Shown one piece after another: positions 18,287 through 26,990 of a stretch of DNA of 64,000 bases (position 1 is the stretch's first letter; each line of letters starts with the position of its first letter). The notes below the pieces were generated by a model, which saw only the letters and a program-made list of their open reading frames with translations, was not told the DNA's origin and did no database searches. This stretch comes from Streptomyces griseomycini (GTDB taxonomy: Bacteria; Actinomycetota; Actinomycetes; Streptomycetales; Streptomycetaceae), in assembly GCF_014203535.1 (NCBI RefSeq), contig NZ_JACHJI010000003.1:227707-291706 (forward strand), read 5' to 3'. Position numbers and translations under genes: made by a program.

Positions 18287-19134
18287 GGCGCGCCCTCCAG
18301 CCCGGTCATGCGGGCGGCGATGGCGTCGGCGCCCGCTCCGGCGAGTTCGCCGTCGATCCGGCCGTCGACGAGGAAGACCACCCGGTCCGCGAAGGAGGCG
18401 GCGACGGGGTCGTGCGTCACCATGACGACCGTCTGGCCCTCGCGGTCGACCATGCCGCGCAGCAGAGCCAGCACCTCGCGACCGGTCCGCGAGTCCAGGG
18501 CGCCGGTCGGCTCGTCGCCGAACAGCACCTCGGGGCGGGTGATCAGGGCGCGGGCCAGGGCCACGCGCTGCTGCTGGCCGCCGGACATCTCCGTCGGCCG
18601 GTGCCGGGCCCGCTCACCGAGACCGACCTGCCGGAGCACCTCGCGGACCCGGGCCCGGGGCACGCGCCGGCCGGCCAGGCGCAGCGGCAGCGCCACGTTC
18701 TGCTCGGCGGTCAGCGACGGCAGCAGGTTGAACGACTGGAAGACGAATCCGATCCGTTCGCGGCGCAGCAGGGTCAGCCCGGTCTCGTTCAGCCCGGTCA
18801 GTTCGGTGTCGCCCACGGTGACCGAGCCCGACGTGGGCCGGTCCAGGCCGGCGGCGCACTGCAGGAGGGTCGACTTGCCCGAGCCGGAGGGGCCCATGAC
18901 GGCGGTGAAGGTGCCCCGGGGGAGGGAGAGGGTCACGTCGTCGAGCGCCGTCACCGCGCTGTCCCCCGATCCGTACCGGCGGCTCACGCGGCGCAGGGTG
19001 ACCGCGTCGCGGTTCCTCCGGTCTGCCTGGTTCCCCTGGTCTCTCCGGTTCCTCCGGTCTCCCTCGTTCCTCTGGTCCCTCTCAGCCCTCGGGACTCTCT
19101 GACCCCTCTGGCTCCTCCGGCCCGTCTGGTCCAT
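18280..19134 (-). CDS. ABC transporter ATP-binding protein (MacB/LolD type)
   Basis: 284 residues from ATG 19134, supported by GGGGGAA upstream; a frame back to 19212 lacks a ribosome site. The ATPase domain shows Walker [11 protein letters not shown]-loop [12 protein letters not shown], signature EMSGGQQQR, Walker B VLFGDEP and H-loop VTHD. The first 45 residues are an odd Arg/Asp/Asn-rich extension with repeated R-D-x-R-N units, coded by degenerate TCCGGT/TCCTCC-like repeats. It powers the overlapping permease. Confidence 0.9.
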   Translation of the reverse strand: MDQTGRRSQRGQRVPRAERDQRNEGDRRNRRDQGNQADRRNRDAVTLRRVSRRYGSGDSAVTALDDVTLSLPRGTFTAVMGPSGSGKSTLLQCAAGLDRPTSGSVTVGDTELTGLNETGLTLLRRERIGFVFQSFNLLPSLTAEQNVALPLRLAGRRVPRARVREVLRQVGLGERARHRPTEMSGGQQQRVALARALITRPEVLFGDEPTGALDSRTGREVLALLRGMVDREGQTVVMVTHDPVAASFADRVVFLVDGRIDGELAGAGADAIAARMTGLEGAPC

Positions 19135-19259
19135 GTGTTCCCCCACTTCCCTGCCCATCTGCCCGTCCGTCCACTTCGGTCCGGCCGTTCCGGGCCGGTC
19201 GTGCGGCTCCACGAAACCGGTCGGGGGCCGGTCGGCGCAGTACGGCAGGGGCGAGACCT

Positions 19260-19281
19260 GGGGTAGGGCCAGGCATACCCC
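19260..19281. promoter_or_regulatory. Candidate operator between exporter and TCS genes
   Basis: Inverted repeat GGGGTA (19260-19265) - 10 bp - TACCCC (19276-19281) in the 203-bp divergent region. Such short GTA/TAC half-sites are typical of NarL-type response regulators. It lies 57 bp from the kinase start and 126 bp from the ATPase start, so one site could serve both promoters. A kinase -10 element TACGGT is at 19325-19330. Confidence 0.4.
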
Positions 19282-19337
19282 GGGTTCTCCCCCTGGGCCG
19301 ATGGATCCGGGTGGCGCGGGCTCCTACGGTGATCCGC

Positions 19338-20768
19338 ATGCAGCCGATGACCCGCCCCCGGCCCCGCAATCCCTGGCAGGCCATGGCCCGCCCCGGCTAC
19401 CCGCTGTCGCCGTGGCCGTGGCGCTCGGCCGGGTACCTGCTCACCGGCGTGGTGAGCGGAGTCGTCGTCCTCGTGGGTCTCGTGGCCTCGGTGGCGGTCG
19501 GCGGTGTGCTCGCGCTCGCGCTGGTGGGACTGCCGCTGCTGTGCGCGACGGCCCTCGCGGGCGTCCCGGTGGCCCGGCTGGAGCGGCTCCGGCTGCGCCT
19601 GGTCGACCGGGACCCGGCGCCCGACCCGCACCGGCCGCCCGCCGCCCCCGGCCTGTGGGCGTGGCTGGTCACCCGGGTGCGGGAACGGGCCACCTGGCGG
19701 GAGCTCGGTCACGCCCTGCTGTGCGCGGTCCTGCTGTGGCCGGTCGACGCCCTCGCGCTCACGGTCGGCCTGCTCCTGCCGCTGGGCACGGTCGCCACCC
19801 CGCTGCTGATGGCCACGGCCGGGGACGGCCGGGAGGCCAAGGTGCTCAAGCTGTGGACGGTCACCACCTGGCCGACGGCGTTCGCGGCCGCCGTGCTGGG
19901 GCTGCTGCTGACGGCCCTCGGCGCCTACGTCCTGGGGGTGGCCGCCGGCGCACGCGCCGAGCTGACCCGGCTGCTGATCGCCCCGCGCGGCGGGGACCTG
20001 GACGCCAGGGTGGTCGAACTGACCCGTTCCCGCGTGCGGTTGGTCGACGCCTTCGAGGCGGAGCGGCGGCGCATCGAACGCGATCTGCACGACGGGGCCC
20101 AGCAGCGGCTGGTGGCGCTGACGATGACGCTGGGTCTGGCCCGCCTGGACGCGCCGCCCGGCCCGCTCGCCGATCAGCTCGCCAAGGCCCACGAGGAGGC
20201 GGGCAGGGCGCTGGAGGAGCTGCGCGAGCTCATCCACGGCATCCATCCCAAGGTCCTCGCCGACTACGGCCTGGAGGCCGCCGTCGCCGACGCCGCCGAC
20301 CGCTCGGCCGTGCCCGTCGACGTGGAGCTGGAGCTGTCCGGCCGGCTGCCCCAGGCGGTGGAGGCCGCCGCGTACTTCGTGGTGTGCGAGGCGCTGGCGA
20401 ACGTCGCCAAGCACAGCGGGGCCCGTCGGGCGCGGGTGAGCGGCGGGCACCGGGACGGCCGTCTGTTCCTGGAGGTGTCCGACGACGGCCGGGGCGGTGC
20501 ACGGGTCGGGACCGGAGCCGGAGCCGGGGTCGGGTCCGGGGACGGAGCCGGGGTCGGGTCCGGGGACGGAGCCGGGGTCGGGTCCGGGGACGGAGCCGGG
20601 GTCGGGTCCGGGGACGGGACCACGGCCGGCAGCGGACTGGTGGGACTCGCGGACCGGGTGTCGGTGCTGGATGGCAGACTCTCCCTGTCCAGTCCGGTGG
20701 GCGGCCCGACCCTGTTGCGTGTGGAGATCCCTTGTGCGCCCTGCGAGTTGACCGACCGCTCCGCGTAG
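19338..20768 (+). CDS. Sensor histidine kinase (NarL/DesK-type HisKA_3)
   Basis: 476 residues. The N-terminal half holds two hydrophobic pairs (about 30-70 and 125-205), a membrane sensor of the Streptomyces sensor-domain type. The dimerisation helix has the phospho-acceptor His in [15 protein letters not shown]. The ATPase domain has N-box [13 protein letters not shown]1 VSDDGRGGA and G2 [10 protein letters not shown]. Between G1 and G2, in the ATP lid, sits a four-copy GAGVGSGD insertion. ATG 19338 follows TACGGT by 7 nt, so the mRNA is probably leaderless; GTG 19311 is an alternative. Confidence 0.9.
   Translation: MQPMTRPRPRNPWQAMARPGYPLSPWPWRSAGYLLTGVVSGVVVLVGLVASVAVGGVLALALVGLPLLCATALAGVPVARLERLRLRLVDRDPAPDPHRPPAAPGLWAWLVTRVRERATWRELGHALLCAVLLWPVDALALTVGLLLPLGTVATPLLMATAGDGREAKVLKLWTVTTWPTAFAAAVLGLLLTALGAYVLGVAAGARAELTRLLIAPRGGDLDARVVELTRSRVRLVDAFEAERRRIERDLHDGAQQRLVALTMTLGLARLDAPPGPLADQLAKAHEEAGRALEELRELIHGIHPKVLADYGLEAAVADAADRSAVPVDVELELSGRLPQAVEAAAYFVVCEALANVAKHSGARRARVSGGHRDGRLFLEVSDDGRGGARVGTGAGAGVGSGDGAGVGSGDGAGVGSGDGAGVGSGDGTTAGSGLVGLADRVSVLDGRLSLSSPVGGPTLLRVEIPCAPCELTDRSA
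20520..20615 (+). repeat. Four perfect 24-bp tandem repeats inside the histidine kinase gene
   Basis: Four identical 24-bp units (20520-20543, 20544-20567, 20568-20591, 20592-20615), each encoding GAGVGSGD, in frame. They fall between the G1 and G2 boxes of the ATPase domain. Exact identity, including third positions, means recent expansion, so the number of units probably differs between strains. Confidence 0.9.
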
Positions 20769-21400
20769 TGCTGGCGGAGGACGGCGTGCTGCTGCGGGAA
20801 GGGCTCATCGGCCTGCTCGACCGCTGCGGGCACGAGGTCGTCGCGGCCGTCGGCGACGCGGAGGCGCTGGTCGCCGCGGTCGAGGAGCACACCCCCGACA
20901 TCGTCGTGACGGACGTCCGCATGCCGCCCGGCTTCCAGGACGAGGGGCTGCACGCGGCGGTGCGGCTGCGGGAGCGGCGGCCCACGCTCCCCGTGCTGGT
21001 GCTGAGCCAGTACGTGCAGCGGACGTACGCCTCCGAACTGCTGGACTCGGGTGACGGAACGGGCGTCGGCTACCTGCTGAAGGACCGCGTCGGCCAGGTC
21101 GAGGAGTTCGTCGAGGCGCTGTGCGAGGTCGCGGACGGCGGCACCGTCGTCGACCCGGAGGTGGTGCGGCAGCTGCTGCGCCGGCGCCGCGACCCGCTGG
21201 AACGGCTCACCCCGCGCGAGCGGGAGGTGCTGGCGCTGGTCGCGGAGGGGAAGTCGAACGGCGCGATCGCCCGGGAGCTCGTGGTGTCGGAGGCGGCCGT
21301 GGGCAAGCACATCGGCAGCATCCTCACCAAGCTGGACCTGCCCCCGGCGGACGAGACCCACCGCAGGGTCCTGGCGGTCCTGGCCTACCTGCGGGCGTGA
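20732..21400 (+). CDS. NarL/LuxR-family response regulator
   Basis: 222 residues: receiver domain (about 10-130) with acidic pocket AED, phospho-acceptor D61 in [10 protein letters not shown], and YLLKD lysine; LuxR-type HTH (about 158-215) with [40 protein letters not shown] chose TTG 20732 because GTGGAG precedes it by 5 bp and later GTGs would cut the first beta strand. It overlaps the kinase gene by 37 bp, so the two are co-translated. Probable target: the divergent ABC exporter. Confidence 0.9.
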   Translation: MCALRVDRPLRVVLAEDGVLLREGLIGLLDRCGHEVVAAVGDAEALVAAVEEHTPDIVVTDVRMPPGFQDEGLHAAVRLRERRPTLPVLVLSQYVQRTYASELLDSGDGTGVGYLLKDRVGQVEEFVEALCEVADGGTVVDPEVVRQLLRRRRDPLERLTPREREVLALVAEGKSNGAIARELVVSEAAVGKHIGSILTKLDLPPADETHRRVLAVLAYLRA

Positions 21401-21569
21401 GGGCGGGGGAGTCGTCCACAGGGACTGACGCGTTCCGGCCACCGGTTGTACGGTCGGCACGGTTGATGTCATGCCCTGCGCCGATGTCCGTGTCGGCGCC
21501 GGGCCCGAGGGACGTGTCGCGGGGCACGCGCGCAGGTGCGTGGGCGTGCGCACGGGGGAGGCGGTTGCT

Positions 21570-23012
21570 GTGACGGAGGGCGTTGCGGGGACGACGGCGC
21601 AGGCCGGACCGGGCGGGGCGGGGGAAGGGCGGCGGCTGCCGCGTGTGCCGGGCTTCGCCGAGTGGCCGGCCGCGGGCGCCCCGAAGGCGGAGGGCAAGGC
21701 CCTGCGCGACCGGATCCCGCGCAGCGCACACGCCCTCCTCGACCTGGACGCCTCCCGCCCCGACGCGGTCGGCGCCGTCGAGGAGTCCAGCCGCGGCCGG
21801 CTGCCCGAACTGACCCCGATCCGGGTGGGCAGGATGGCCGCGACACCGTTCGCCTTCCTGCGCGGATCGGCGGGCCTCATGGCGTACGACCTGGCCCGCA
21901 CCCCCATGACGCGGATACGCGCCCAGATATGCGGTGACGCGCACGCGGCGAATTTCGGCCTGTACGGCGACGCGCGCGGCGGACTGGTCATCGACCTGAA
22001 CGACTTCGACGAGACGGTGACGGGCCCCTGGGAGTGGGACCTGAAGCGGCTCACCGCCTCACTGGTGCTCGCGGGGCGGGAGGCCGGCGCGGACGAGGAC
22101 ACCTGCCGTGCGGCGGCCCACGACGCGGTGGGCGCCTACCGCCGCACGATGCGGCTGCTGTCCAGGCTGCCGGCACTGGACGCGTGGAACGCCATCGCGG
22201 ACGAGGAACTGGTCTCCCACACCGACGCCCACGACCTGCTGGGCACGCTGGAGCGGGTCTCCGAGAAGGCCCGCGCGAACACCAGCGGCCGCTTCGCGGC
22301 CAAGTCGACCGAGGCGACGGCGGACGGCGGACGCCGCTTCGTCGACGCGCCGCCGGTGCTGCGCCGCGTCCCGGACGGCGAGGCCGCCGCGGTGGCCGTC
22401 TCCCTGGAGGAGTACCTCGGCACGCTCCCGGAGGACCGCCTCCCGCTGCTGGCCCGGCACGCGGTGCACGACGTGGCGTTCCGCGTCGTCGGCACGGGCA
22501 GCGTGGGCACCCGCTCGTACGTCGTGCTGCTCCTCGACCACCGGGGGGAGCCCCTGGTCCTGCAGGTGAAGGAGGCCCGCCCCTCGGCCCTGGTGCCGCA
22601 TCTGCTGACGGCCGGCTTCGACGCCCCGGAGGCCGGCCACGAGGGCAGGCGGGTGGTGCTGGGCCAGAAGCGGATGCAGGTGGTGAGCGACAGCCTGCTG
22701 GGCTGGACGACGGTCGACGGCCGCCCCTTCCAGGTGCGCCAGTTCCGCAACCGCAAGGGCAGCGTCGACCCGGCCGCACTGGCCGCCGACCAGATCGACG
22801 ACTACGCCCGCATGACCGGCGCCCTCCTGGCCCGCGCCCACTCCCACAGCGCGGACCCCCGGCTGATCGCCGGTTACTGCGGCAAGAACGACGAGCTGGA
22901 CGAGGCCGTGGCGGCCTTCGCCGTCGCCTACGCCGACCGCACGGAGGCGGACCACGCGGACCTGCTGACGGCGGTGCGGTCGGGACGGATCGCGGCGGAG
23001 GCGGGGGCGTGA
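21570..23012 (+). CDS. DUF2252 family protein
   Basis: 480 residues, soluble. DUF2252 resembles an aminoglycoside-phosphotransferase-like kinase fold. Visible blocks are AFLRGSAGLMAYDLA, ICGDAHAANFGLYGDARGGLVIDLNDFDET (HxxN and D like the APH catalytic loop), WEWDLKRLTASL and QVRQFRNRKGSVD. No experimentally fixed function is known to me. GTG 21570 is preceded by GGGGGAGG at 8 bp; an upstream frame to 21471 looks like leader. A TCGTCCACA, a relaxed DnaA-box match, lies at 21412-21420 just after the regulator gene. Confidence 0.88.
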   Translation: MTEGVAGTTAQAGPGGAGEGRRLPRVPGFAEWPAAGAPKAEGKALRDRIPRSAHALLDLDASRPDAVGAVEESSRGRLPELTPIRVGRMAATPFAFLRGSAGLMAYDLARTPMTRIRAQICGDAHAANFGLYGDARGGLVIDLNDFDETVTGPWEWDLKRLTASLVLAGREAGADEDTCRAAAHDAVGAYRRTMRLLSRLPALDAWNAIADEELVSHTDAHDLLGTLERVSEKARANTSGRFAAKSTEATADGGRRFVDAPPVLRRVPDGEAAAVAVSLEEYLGTLPEDRLPLLARHAVHDVAFRVVGTGSVGTRSYVVLLLDHRGEPLVLQVKEARPSALVPHLLTAGFDAPEAGHEGRRVVLGQKRMQVVSDSLLGWTTVDGRPFQVRQFRNRKGSVDPAALAADQIDDYARMTGALLARAHSHSADPRLIAGYCGKNDELDEAVAAFAVAYADRTEADHADLLTAVRSGRIAAEAGA

Positions 23013-23099
23013 GGTGGAGGGGACCCGGAGACGGCCCGCGGGAGGGGGCCCGGACGGCCGTGGGGTCCGTGAGCCCGGGTGGTGGCCTACCCTGTCCGG

Positions 23100-23939
23100 G
23101 TGACGACCTCGGAAGGTGAGCAGGGTGGCGGCGGCGCCGGTGCGCGGACGCCGGACGGTGGTGGTGCCTCGCGGCCCGAGGAGCGGCTGGAGCAGGCCGT
23201 ACGGACCGCCGAGCAGGCGCTGATCGAGTTCGAGATCGCCGTGGAGACCTTCCGCGTCGAGGTCGAGAACTTCTCCCGGCTGCACGAACAGAAGCTCGGC
23301 CCCATGTACGCCCGCCTCGAGGAACTGGACGCCCGGATCCTGGAGGCCAGGGCCGCCCGCACCGGCGACCCCGAGGACCTGCGCCGTGCCGACGAGGCGC
23401 GTGCCCGGCTGATGCCGATCCCCGGCGTCGAGGAGCTGCTGAACGGCTGGATGGACGGCGACGGCCTCTTCCCGGAGGCCACGGCCATGCTCACGGACCA
23501 GCCGGTCCGGCCCCCGCAGCGGGTACGGCCCAGCGAGGAGGCCCGCAGGCTCTACCGCGACCTCGCCCGCAAGGCCCACCCGGACCTGGCGCAGGAGGAG
23601 AAGGAGCGGCAGCGCCGCGAGGAGTTCATCACCCGCGTCAACGCCGCCTACGCCCGCGGGAACGAGGCCGAACTGCGCGAACTCGCCGAGGAGTGGGCCG
23701 TCGGCCCGCAGCTCGAGCGTGCCCCGAGCGCAGCCGAGGAGCTGTACGCCCGCCTCGAATGGCTGGCCCGGCGCAAGGAACTGCTCACGGTGGTCGCCAA
23801 GGAGCTGGAGGAGAGCGCCATCGGGGCGATGCTGCGCCTGGCCCAGGACGATCCCGACCGGCTGCTGGAGGAGATCGCCGAGCAGCTGCGGGCCCAGGTG
23901 GCCGAACGCGAGACGGAGCTGGCGGAGCTGCTGGCCTGA
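23100..23939 (+). CDS. J-domain-like coiled-coil protein
   Basis: 279 residues. Two helical charged segments (about 25-105 and 215-275) flank a J-domain-like core (about 145-195, ARRLYRDLARKAHPDLAQ) with the diagnostic HPD at 160-162. This suggests DnaK co-chaperone activity, but there is no Gly/Phe or zinc region, and DnaK is not nearby. GTG 23100 sits 6 nt after TACCCT (23088-23093) with no ribosome site, so the mRNA is likely leaderless. Clients unknown. Confidence 0.85.
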   Translation: MTTSEGEQGGGGAGARTPDGGGASRPEERLEQAVRTAEQALIEFEIAVETFRVEVENFSRLHEQKLGPMYARLEELDARILEARAARTGDPEDLRRADEARARLMPIPGVEELLNGWMDGDGLFPEATAMLTDQPVRPPQRVRPSEEARRLYRDLARKAHPDLAQEEKERQRREEFITRVNAAYARGNEAELRELAEEWAVGPQLERAPSAAEELYARLEWLARRKELLTVVAKELEESAIGAMLRLAQDDPDRLLEEIAEQLRAQVAERETELAELLA

Positions 23940-23974
23940 GCCCCGGACCCGTCCGGTCGGGTAGCGTCGGGGGC

Positions 23975-24322
23975 ATGAGTTCTGGAGCTGGTGTGCCCAC
24001 GGTCGCGGTCGCGGACCTCGAGGACGGCGACTTCCTGCTGGACGTCCGTGAGGACGACGAGTGGAAGGCCGGTCACGCCGAAGGGGCGCTGCACATCCCG
24101 ATCAGCGAGTTCGTGGCCCGCTACGGCGAGCTGACCGAGGCCGCCCCGCAGGACGGCCGGGTGCATGTGATCTGCCGCTCCGGCGGGCGGTCGGCCCAGG
24201 TCACGATGTACCTGGTCCAGCAGGGCATCGACGCCGTGAACGTGGACGGCGGCATGCAGGTGTGGGAGGCCGCCGGCCGCCCCGTCGTGACCGACGACGG
24301 ACAGCCCGGCCACGTGCTGTGA
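23975..24322 (+). CDS. Rhodanese-like sulfurtransferase
   Basis: A single rhodanese domain of 115 residues with catalytic C67 in ICRSGGRS; the CRSGGR loop fits sulfur transfer. Other motifs: LLDVREDDEWKAGH near the N-terminus and DGGMQVWEAAGRP at the C-terminus. Cytoplasmic. TAGCGT (23962-23967) lies 7 nt before ATG 23975 with no ribosome site, again pointing to a leaderless message. Convergent with the paa operon. Confidence 0.9.
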   Translation: MSSGAGVPTVAVADLEDGDFLLDVREDDEWKAGHAEGALHIPISEFVARYGELTEAAPQDGRVHVICRSGGRSAQVTMYLVQQGIDAVNVDGGMQVWEAAGRPVVTDDGQPGHVL

Positions 24323-24339
24323 CCCGCCGGCGGTCCCGG

Positions 24340-24361
24340 CGCGCCCGGGAGTCCGGGCGCG
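24340..24361. terminator. Hairpin between rhodanese gene and paaE
   Basis: A 9-bp perfect stem (24340-24348 and 24353-24361, arm CGCGCCCGG) with loop GAGT, in the 43-bp convergent gap. No T-run. Likely bidirectional. Confidence 0.6.
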
Positions 24362-24365
24362 GCCC

Positions 24366-25424
24366 TCAGCGGTCGAAGTCCAGTTCCACTCTCTCCGTCA
24401 CCGGATGGGACTGGCACGCCAGGACGTAACCCGCCTCGGTCTCCTCCGACTCCAGCGCGAAGTTGCGGTCCATCCGCACCTCGCCCGAGACGAGGAAGGC
24501 GCGGCAGGTCCCGCACACGCCGCCCTTGCAGGCGTAGGGCGCGTCGGGCCGGTTGCGCAGCACCGTCTCCAGCAGGGACTCGCCGGCCTGGACGGGCCAG
24601 GTGCCGCCGCGTCCGTCGAGCCGGGCGGTGACCGTGCTGTGGGCGGGGGTCGGCGCCGTCGCGGCCGGTGCCGTGCCGGCGTCCACGTGGAAGATCTCCT
24701 CGTGGATGCGGGAGCGTGCGACCTCCAGCCCGCGCAGGGCCCGCTCGGCCCCCTCGACCAGTCCGTACGGACCGCACAGGAACCAGCCGTCCACCTGCTC
24801 CACGGGCAGCAGCGCCGGCAGCAGCCCGGTGAGCCGCTCCCGGTCCAGCCGCCCGGACGGCAGGCCCGCCTGCTGTTCCTCCCGGGAGAGCACCGTCACC
24901 AGCTGGAACCGCTCGGGGTAGCGGTCCTTCAGGTCGGCGACCTCCTCCAGGAACATCGTCGAGGCGGACGTCCGGTCGCTGCGTATCAGGCAGAAGCGGG
25001 CGCGGGGCTCGCGCGCGAGGAGGGTCGAGACGATCGACAGCACCGGGGTGATGCCGCTGCCGCCGACGATCGCCGCGTACAGGCCGGGTGCGGGACGGAG
25101 CGTGAAGCGGCCGGCCGGGGTCATCACCTCCAGCTCGTCGTCGACGTCGATCTCCTTCAGCGCGTACGTCGAGAAGGCGCCGCCCTCGACGAACCGCACG
25201 CCGACCCGGAGTGTGCTCGGTCCCTCGCCGTCGGGCGCGGGGGAGCAGATGGAGTAGGTGCGCCGGATGTCCTGGCCGTCGACGGTGCGCCGCAGGGCCA
25301 GGTGCTGGCCGGGCGCGTACCGGTACTCCTCGCGGAGGTCCGGGGGGACGGCGAGGGTGAGGGCGACGGAGTCGTCGGTGAGCCGGTCGACCGCGGCCAC
25401 CCGGAGCCGGTGGAAGCGTGCCAT
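24366..25424 (-). CDS. paaE: Phenylacetyl-CoA epoxidase reductase subunit PaaE
   Basis: Passes electrons from NADPH to the PaaABC di-iron epoxidase. 352 residues: FAD-binding ferredoxin-reductase domain with RRTYSICS, NAD(P) domain with GGSGITPVLSI, and a C-terminal plant-type 2Fe-2S ferredoxin with CKGGVCGTC and a distal C in VLACQSHP. Its ATG overlaps the paaD stop by one base (TGATG), so the operon paaABCDE is coupled end to end. Last gene of the operon. Confidence 0.95.
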   Translation of the reverse strand: MARFHRLRVAAVDRLTDDSVALTLAVPPDLREEYRYAPGQHLALRRTVDGQDIRRTYSICSPAPDGEGPSTLRVGVRFVEGGAFSTYALKEIDVDDELEVMTPAGRFTLRPAPGLYAAIVGGSGITPVLSIVSTLLAREPRARFCLIRSDRTSASTMFLEEVADLKDRYPERFQLVTVLSREEQQAGLPSGRLDRERLTGLLPALLPVEQVDGWFLCGPYGLVEGAERALRGLEVARSRIHEEIFHVDAGTAPAATAPTPAHSTVTARLDGRGGTWPVQAGESLLETVLRNRPDAPYACKGGVCGTCRAFLVSGEVRMDRNFALESEETEAGYVLACQSHPVTERVELDFDR

Positions 25425-25978
25425 CACAACTCCTTGAAGTGGTCGAACGGTTCGCGGCAGGCCAGGCACCGGCGCAGGGCCTTGCACGCGGTGGAGGAGA
25501 AACGGCTGAGCAGTTCGGTCTCGGCGGACCCGCAGTGCGGGCAGCGCACGGGGTCGAGCTCCTCTTCCCCCGGGGTGCCGTGGGTACCGGGCGCGTGGGT
25601 GCGGGTCGGTCCGAGCTCCACCCGGACCGGTCCGGACGCCGACCGCACGCGCGGCGGGGCGATGCCGAACTCCCGGAGTTTGCGGCGCCCTTCGTCGGTG
25701 ATGTCGTCGGTCGACCAGGCGGGCGCGAGCACCGTGCGGACGGTGACCTCGCGCACCCCGTGCTCGCGCAGCACCCGCTCTATGTCCAGGCTCATCGCCT
25801 CGACGGCGGGGCAGCCGGTGTACGTCGGGGTCAGCTCGACCTCGACGGAGTCCGCACCGCGTGCGTGCACCGCGCGCACGACGCCCAGTTCGCGCAGGGT
25901 CAGAACGGGAAGTTCCGGGTCGGGTACCGAACCGGCGAGCTCCAGGAGCTCCGCCTCCAGCGGGGTGGTGGTCACCAT
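25424..25978 (-). CDS. paaD: PaaD (PaaJ), maturation factor of the phenylacetyl-CoA epoxidase
   Basis: 184 residues: N-terminal DUF59/MIP18 domain (about 1-110) with SVPDPELPVLTLRELGVV and TPTYTGCPAVEAM, then a C-terminal zinc ribbon with CPHCGSAET and RRCLACREPFDHFKEL. The family is needed for Fe-S/di-iron assembly of the complex. ATG 25978 overlaps the paaC stop by 7 bp. Confidence 0.93.
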   Translation of the reverse strand: MVTTTPLEAELLELAGSVPDPELPVLTLRELGVVRAVHARGADSVEVELTPTYTGCPAVEAMSLDIERVLREHGVREVTVRTVLAPAWSTDDITDEGRRKLREFGIAPPRVRSASGPVRVELGPTRTHAPGTHGTPGEEELDPVRCPHCGSAETELLSRFSSTACKALRRCLACREPFDHFKEL

Positions 25979-26706
25979 GTCGCCCCCGGGTGGCTGCGGT
26001 GCAGGTGCTGCATCTCGGCGAGCATGCGGCCGAAGGGCTCGGTGTGCAGGCCCTGGCGGCCCGCGCCGGCCGTCCACGCCCCTGTCCGCGGGCCCTCGGG
26101 CACCGTGAGCGTGGCGCGGCGCAGTACCTCTGTGATCCGCTCCAGCCAGGCCGTCTCCAGGCCGGTCCAGTCGGCGTCGAGGCCCTCGACCGGCTGGAAC
26201 ATCTCGCCGGTGTGGCGCCACAGCGCGTCCACGGCACGCTGCATCCGCGTGTGGCTCTCGTCGGTGCCGTCCCCGAGCCGCAGGGTCCACTGCTCGGCGT
26301 GGTCGCGGTGGTAGGCGACCTCCTTGACGGCCTTGGCGGCCAGTGGTGCGAACGGGCCGTCGCCCGCGGCCAGTTCGGTGTGCAGGAGGTGCTGGTAGGT
26401 GGAGAAGTACAGCTGGCGGGCGATGGTGTGGGCGAAGTCGCCGTTGGGCTGTTCCACCAACTGGAGGTTGCGGAAGGCGCGTTCCTCGCGCAGGTAGGCC
26501 AGCTCGTCCTCGTCGCCCACCATCGACAGCAGCACCCGGGCCTGGCCCAGCAGGTCCAGCGCGATGTTGGCGAGGGCGACCTCCTCCTCGAGCACGGGGG
26601 CGTGGCCGGCCCACTCGCCCAGGCGGTGGGAGAGCACCAGCGCGTCGTCGCCGAGGGCGAGCGCGGCGGTCGTGAGGGCGGTGTCCTTCGCGGGGGTCGT
26701 CGTCAC
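25972..26706 (-). CDS. paaC: Phenylacetyl-CoA epoxidase structural subunit PaaC
   Basis: 244 residues with a ferritin-like helical fold, non-catalytic partner of PaaA. Blocks: ALGDDALVLSHRLGEW, ANIALDLLGQARVLL, QLYFSTYQHLLHTEL and KEVAYHRDHAEQW. The full iron-ligand set seen in PaaA is not maintained, as expected. GTG 26706 overlaps the paaB stop (GTGA). Confidence 0.94.
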   Translation of the reverse strand: MTTTPAKDTALTTAALALGDDALVLSHRLGEWAGHAPVLEEEVALANIALDLLGQARVLLSMVGDEDELAYLREERAFRNLQLVEQPNGDFAHTIARQLYFSTYQHLLHTELAAGDGPFAPLAAKAVKEVAYHRDHAEQWTLRLGDGTDESHTRMQRAVDALWRHTGEMFQPVEGLDADWTGLETAWLERITEVLRRATLTVPEGPRTGAWTAGAGRQGLHTEPFGRMLAEMQHLHRSHPGATW

Positions 26707-26990
26707 AGGTGCTGCACCCCCTCGGGGATCTCGTAGAACGTCGGGTGCCGGTAGGGCTTGTCGGCGGCCGGTTCGAAGAACGGGTCCTTCTCGTCGGGCG
26801 AGGAGGCGGTGATCGCGGTCGACGGCACGACCCAGATGGAGACGCCCTCGCCGCGCCGGGTGTACAGGTCGCGGGCGTTGCGCAGGGCGAGCTCCGCGTC
26901 GGGCGCGTGCAGGCTGCCGGCGTGGGTGTGGGACAGTCCGCGGCGCGAGCGCACGAAGACCTCCCACAGGGGCCAGTCGGTGTGGGTCAT
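26703..26990 (-). CDS. paaB: Phenylacetyl-CoA epoxidase subunit PaaB
   Basis: 95 residues, begins [21 protein letters not shown], with the family pattern [24 protein letters not shown] and a C-terminal [18 protein letters not shown]. It links PaaAC heterodimers in the complex. ATG overlaps the paaA stop (ATGA). Confidence 0.95.
   Translation of the reverse strand: MTHTDWPLWEVFVRSRRGLSHTHAGSLHAPDAELALRNARDLYTRRGEGVSIWVVPSTAITASSPDEKDPFFEPAADKPYRHPTFYEIPEGVQHL

Noticed and set aside
16514..19102. 862-codon plus-strand frame opposite the ABC exporter genes
   Set aside because: Covers both exporter genes in antisense, Gln/Arg/Gly/His-rich, with no domain.
20520..20615. Tandem 24-bp units as a CRISPR array
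   Set aside because: No spacers; units are contiguous and in frame within a protein gene.
24666..24700. TCCACGTGGA palindrome in paaE considered as second parS
   Set aside because: Shares only the CACGTG core and a few flanking bases; fails the GTTT/AAAC arms, and lies in coding sequence.
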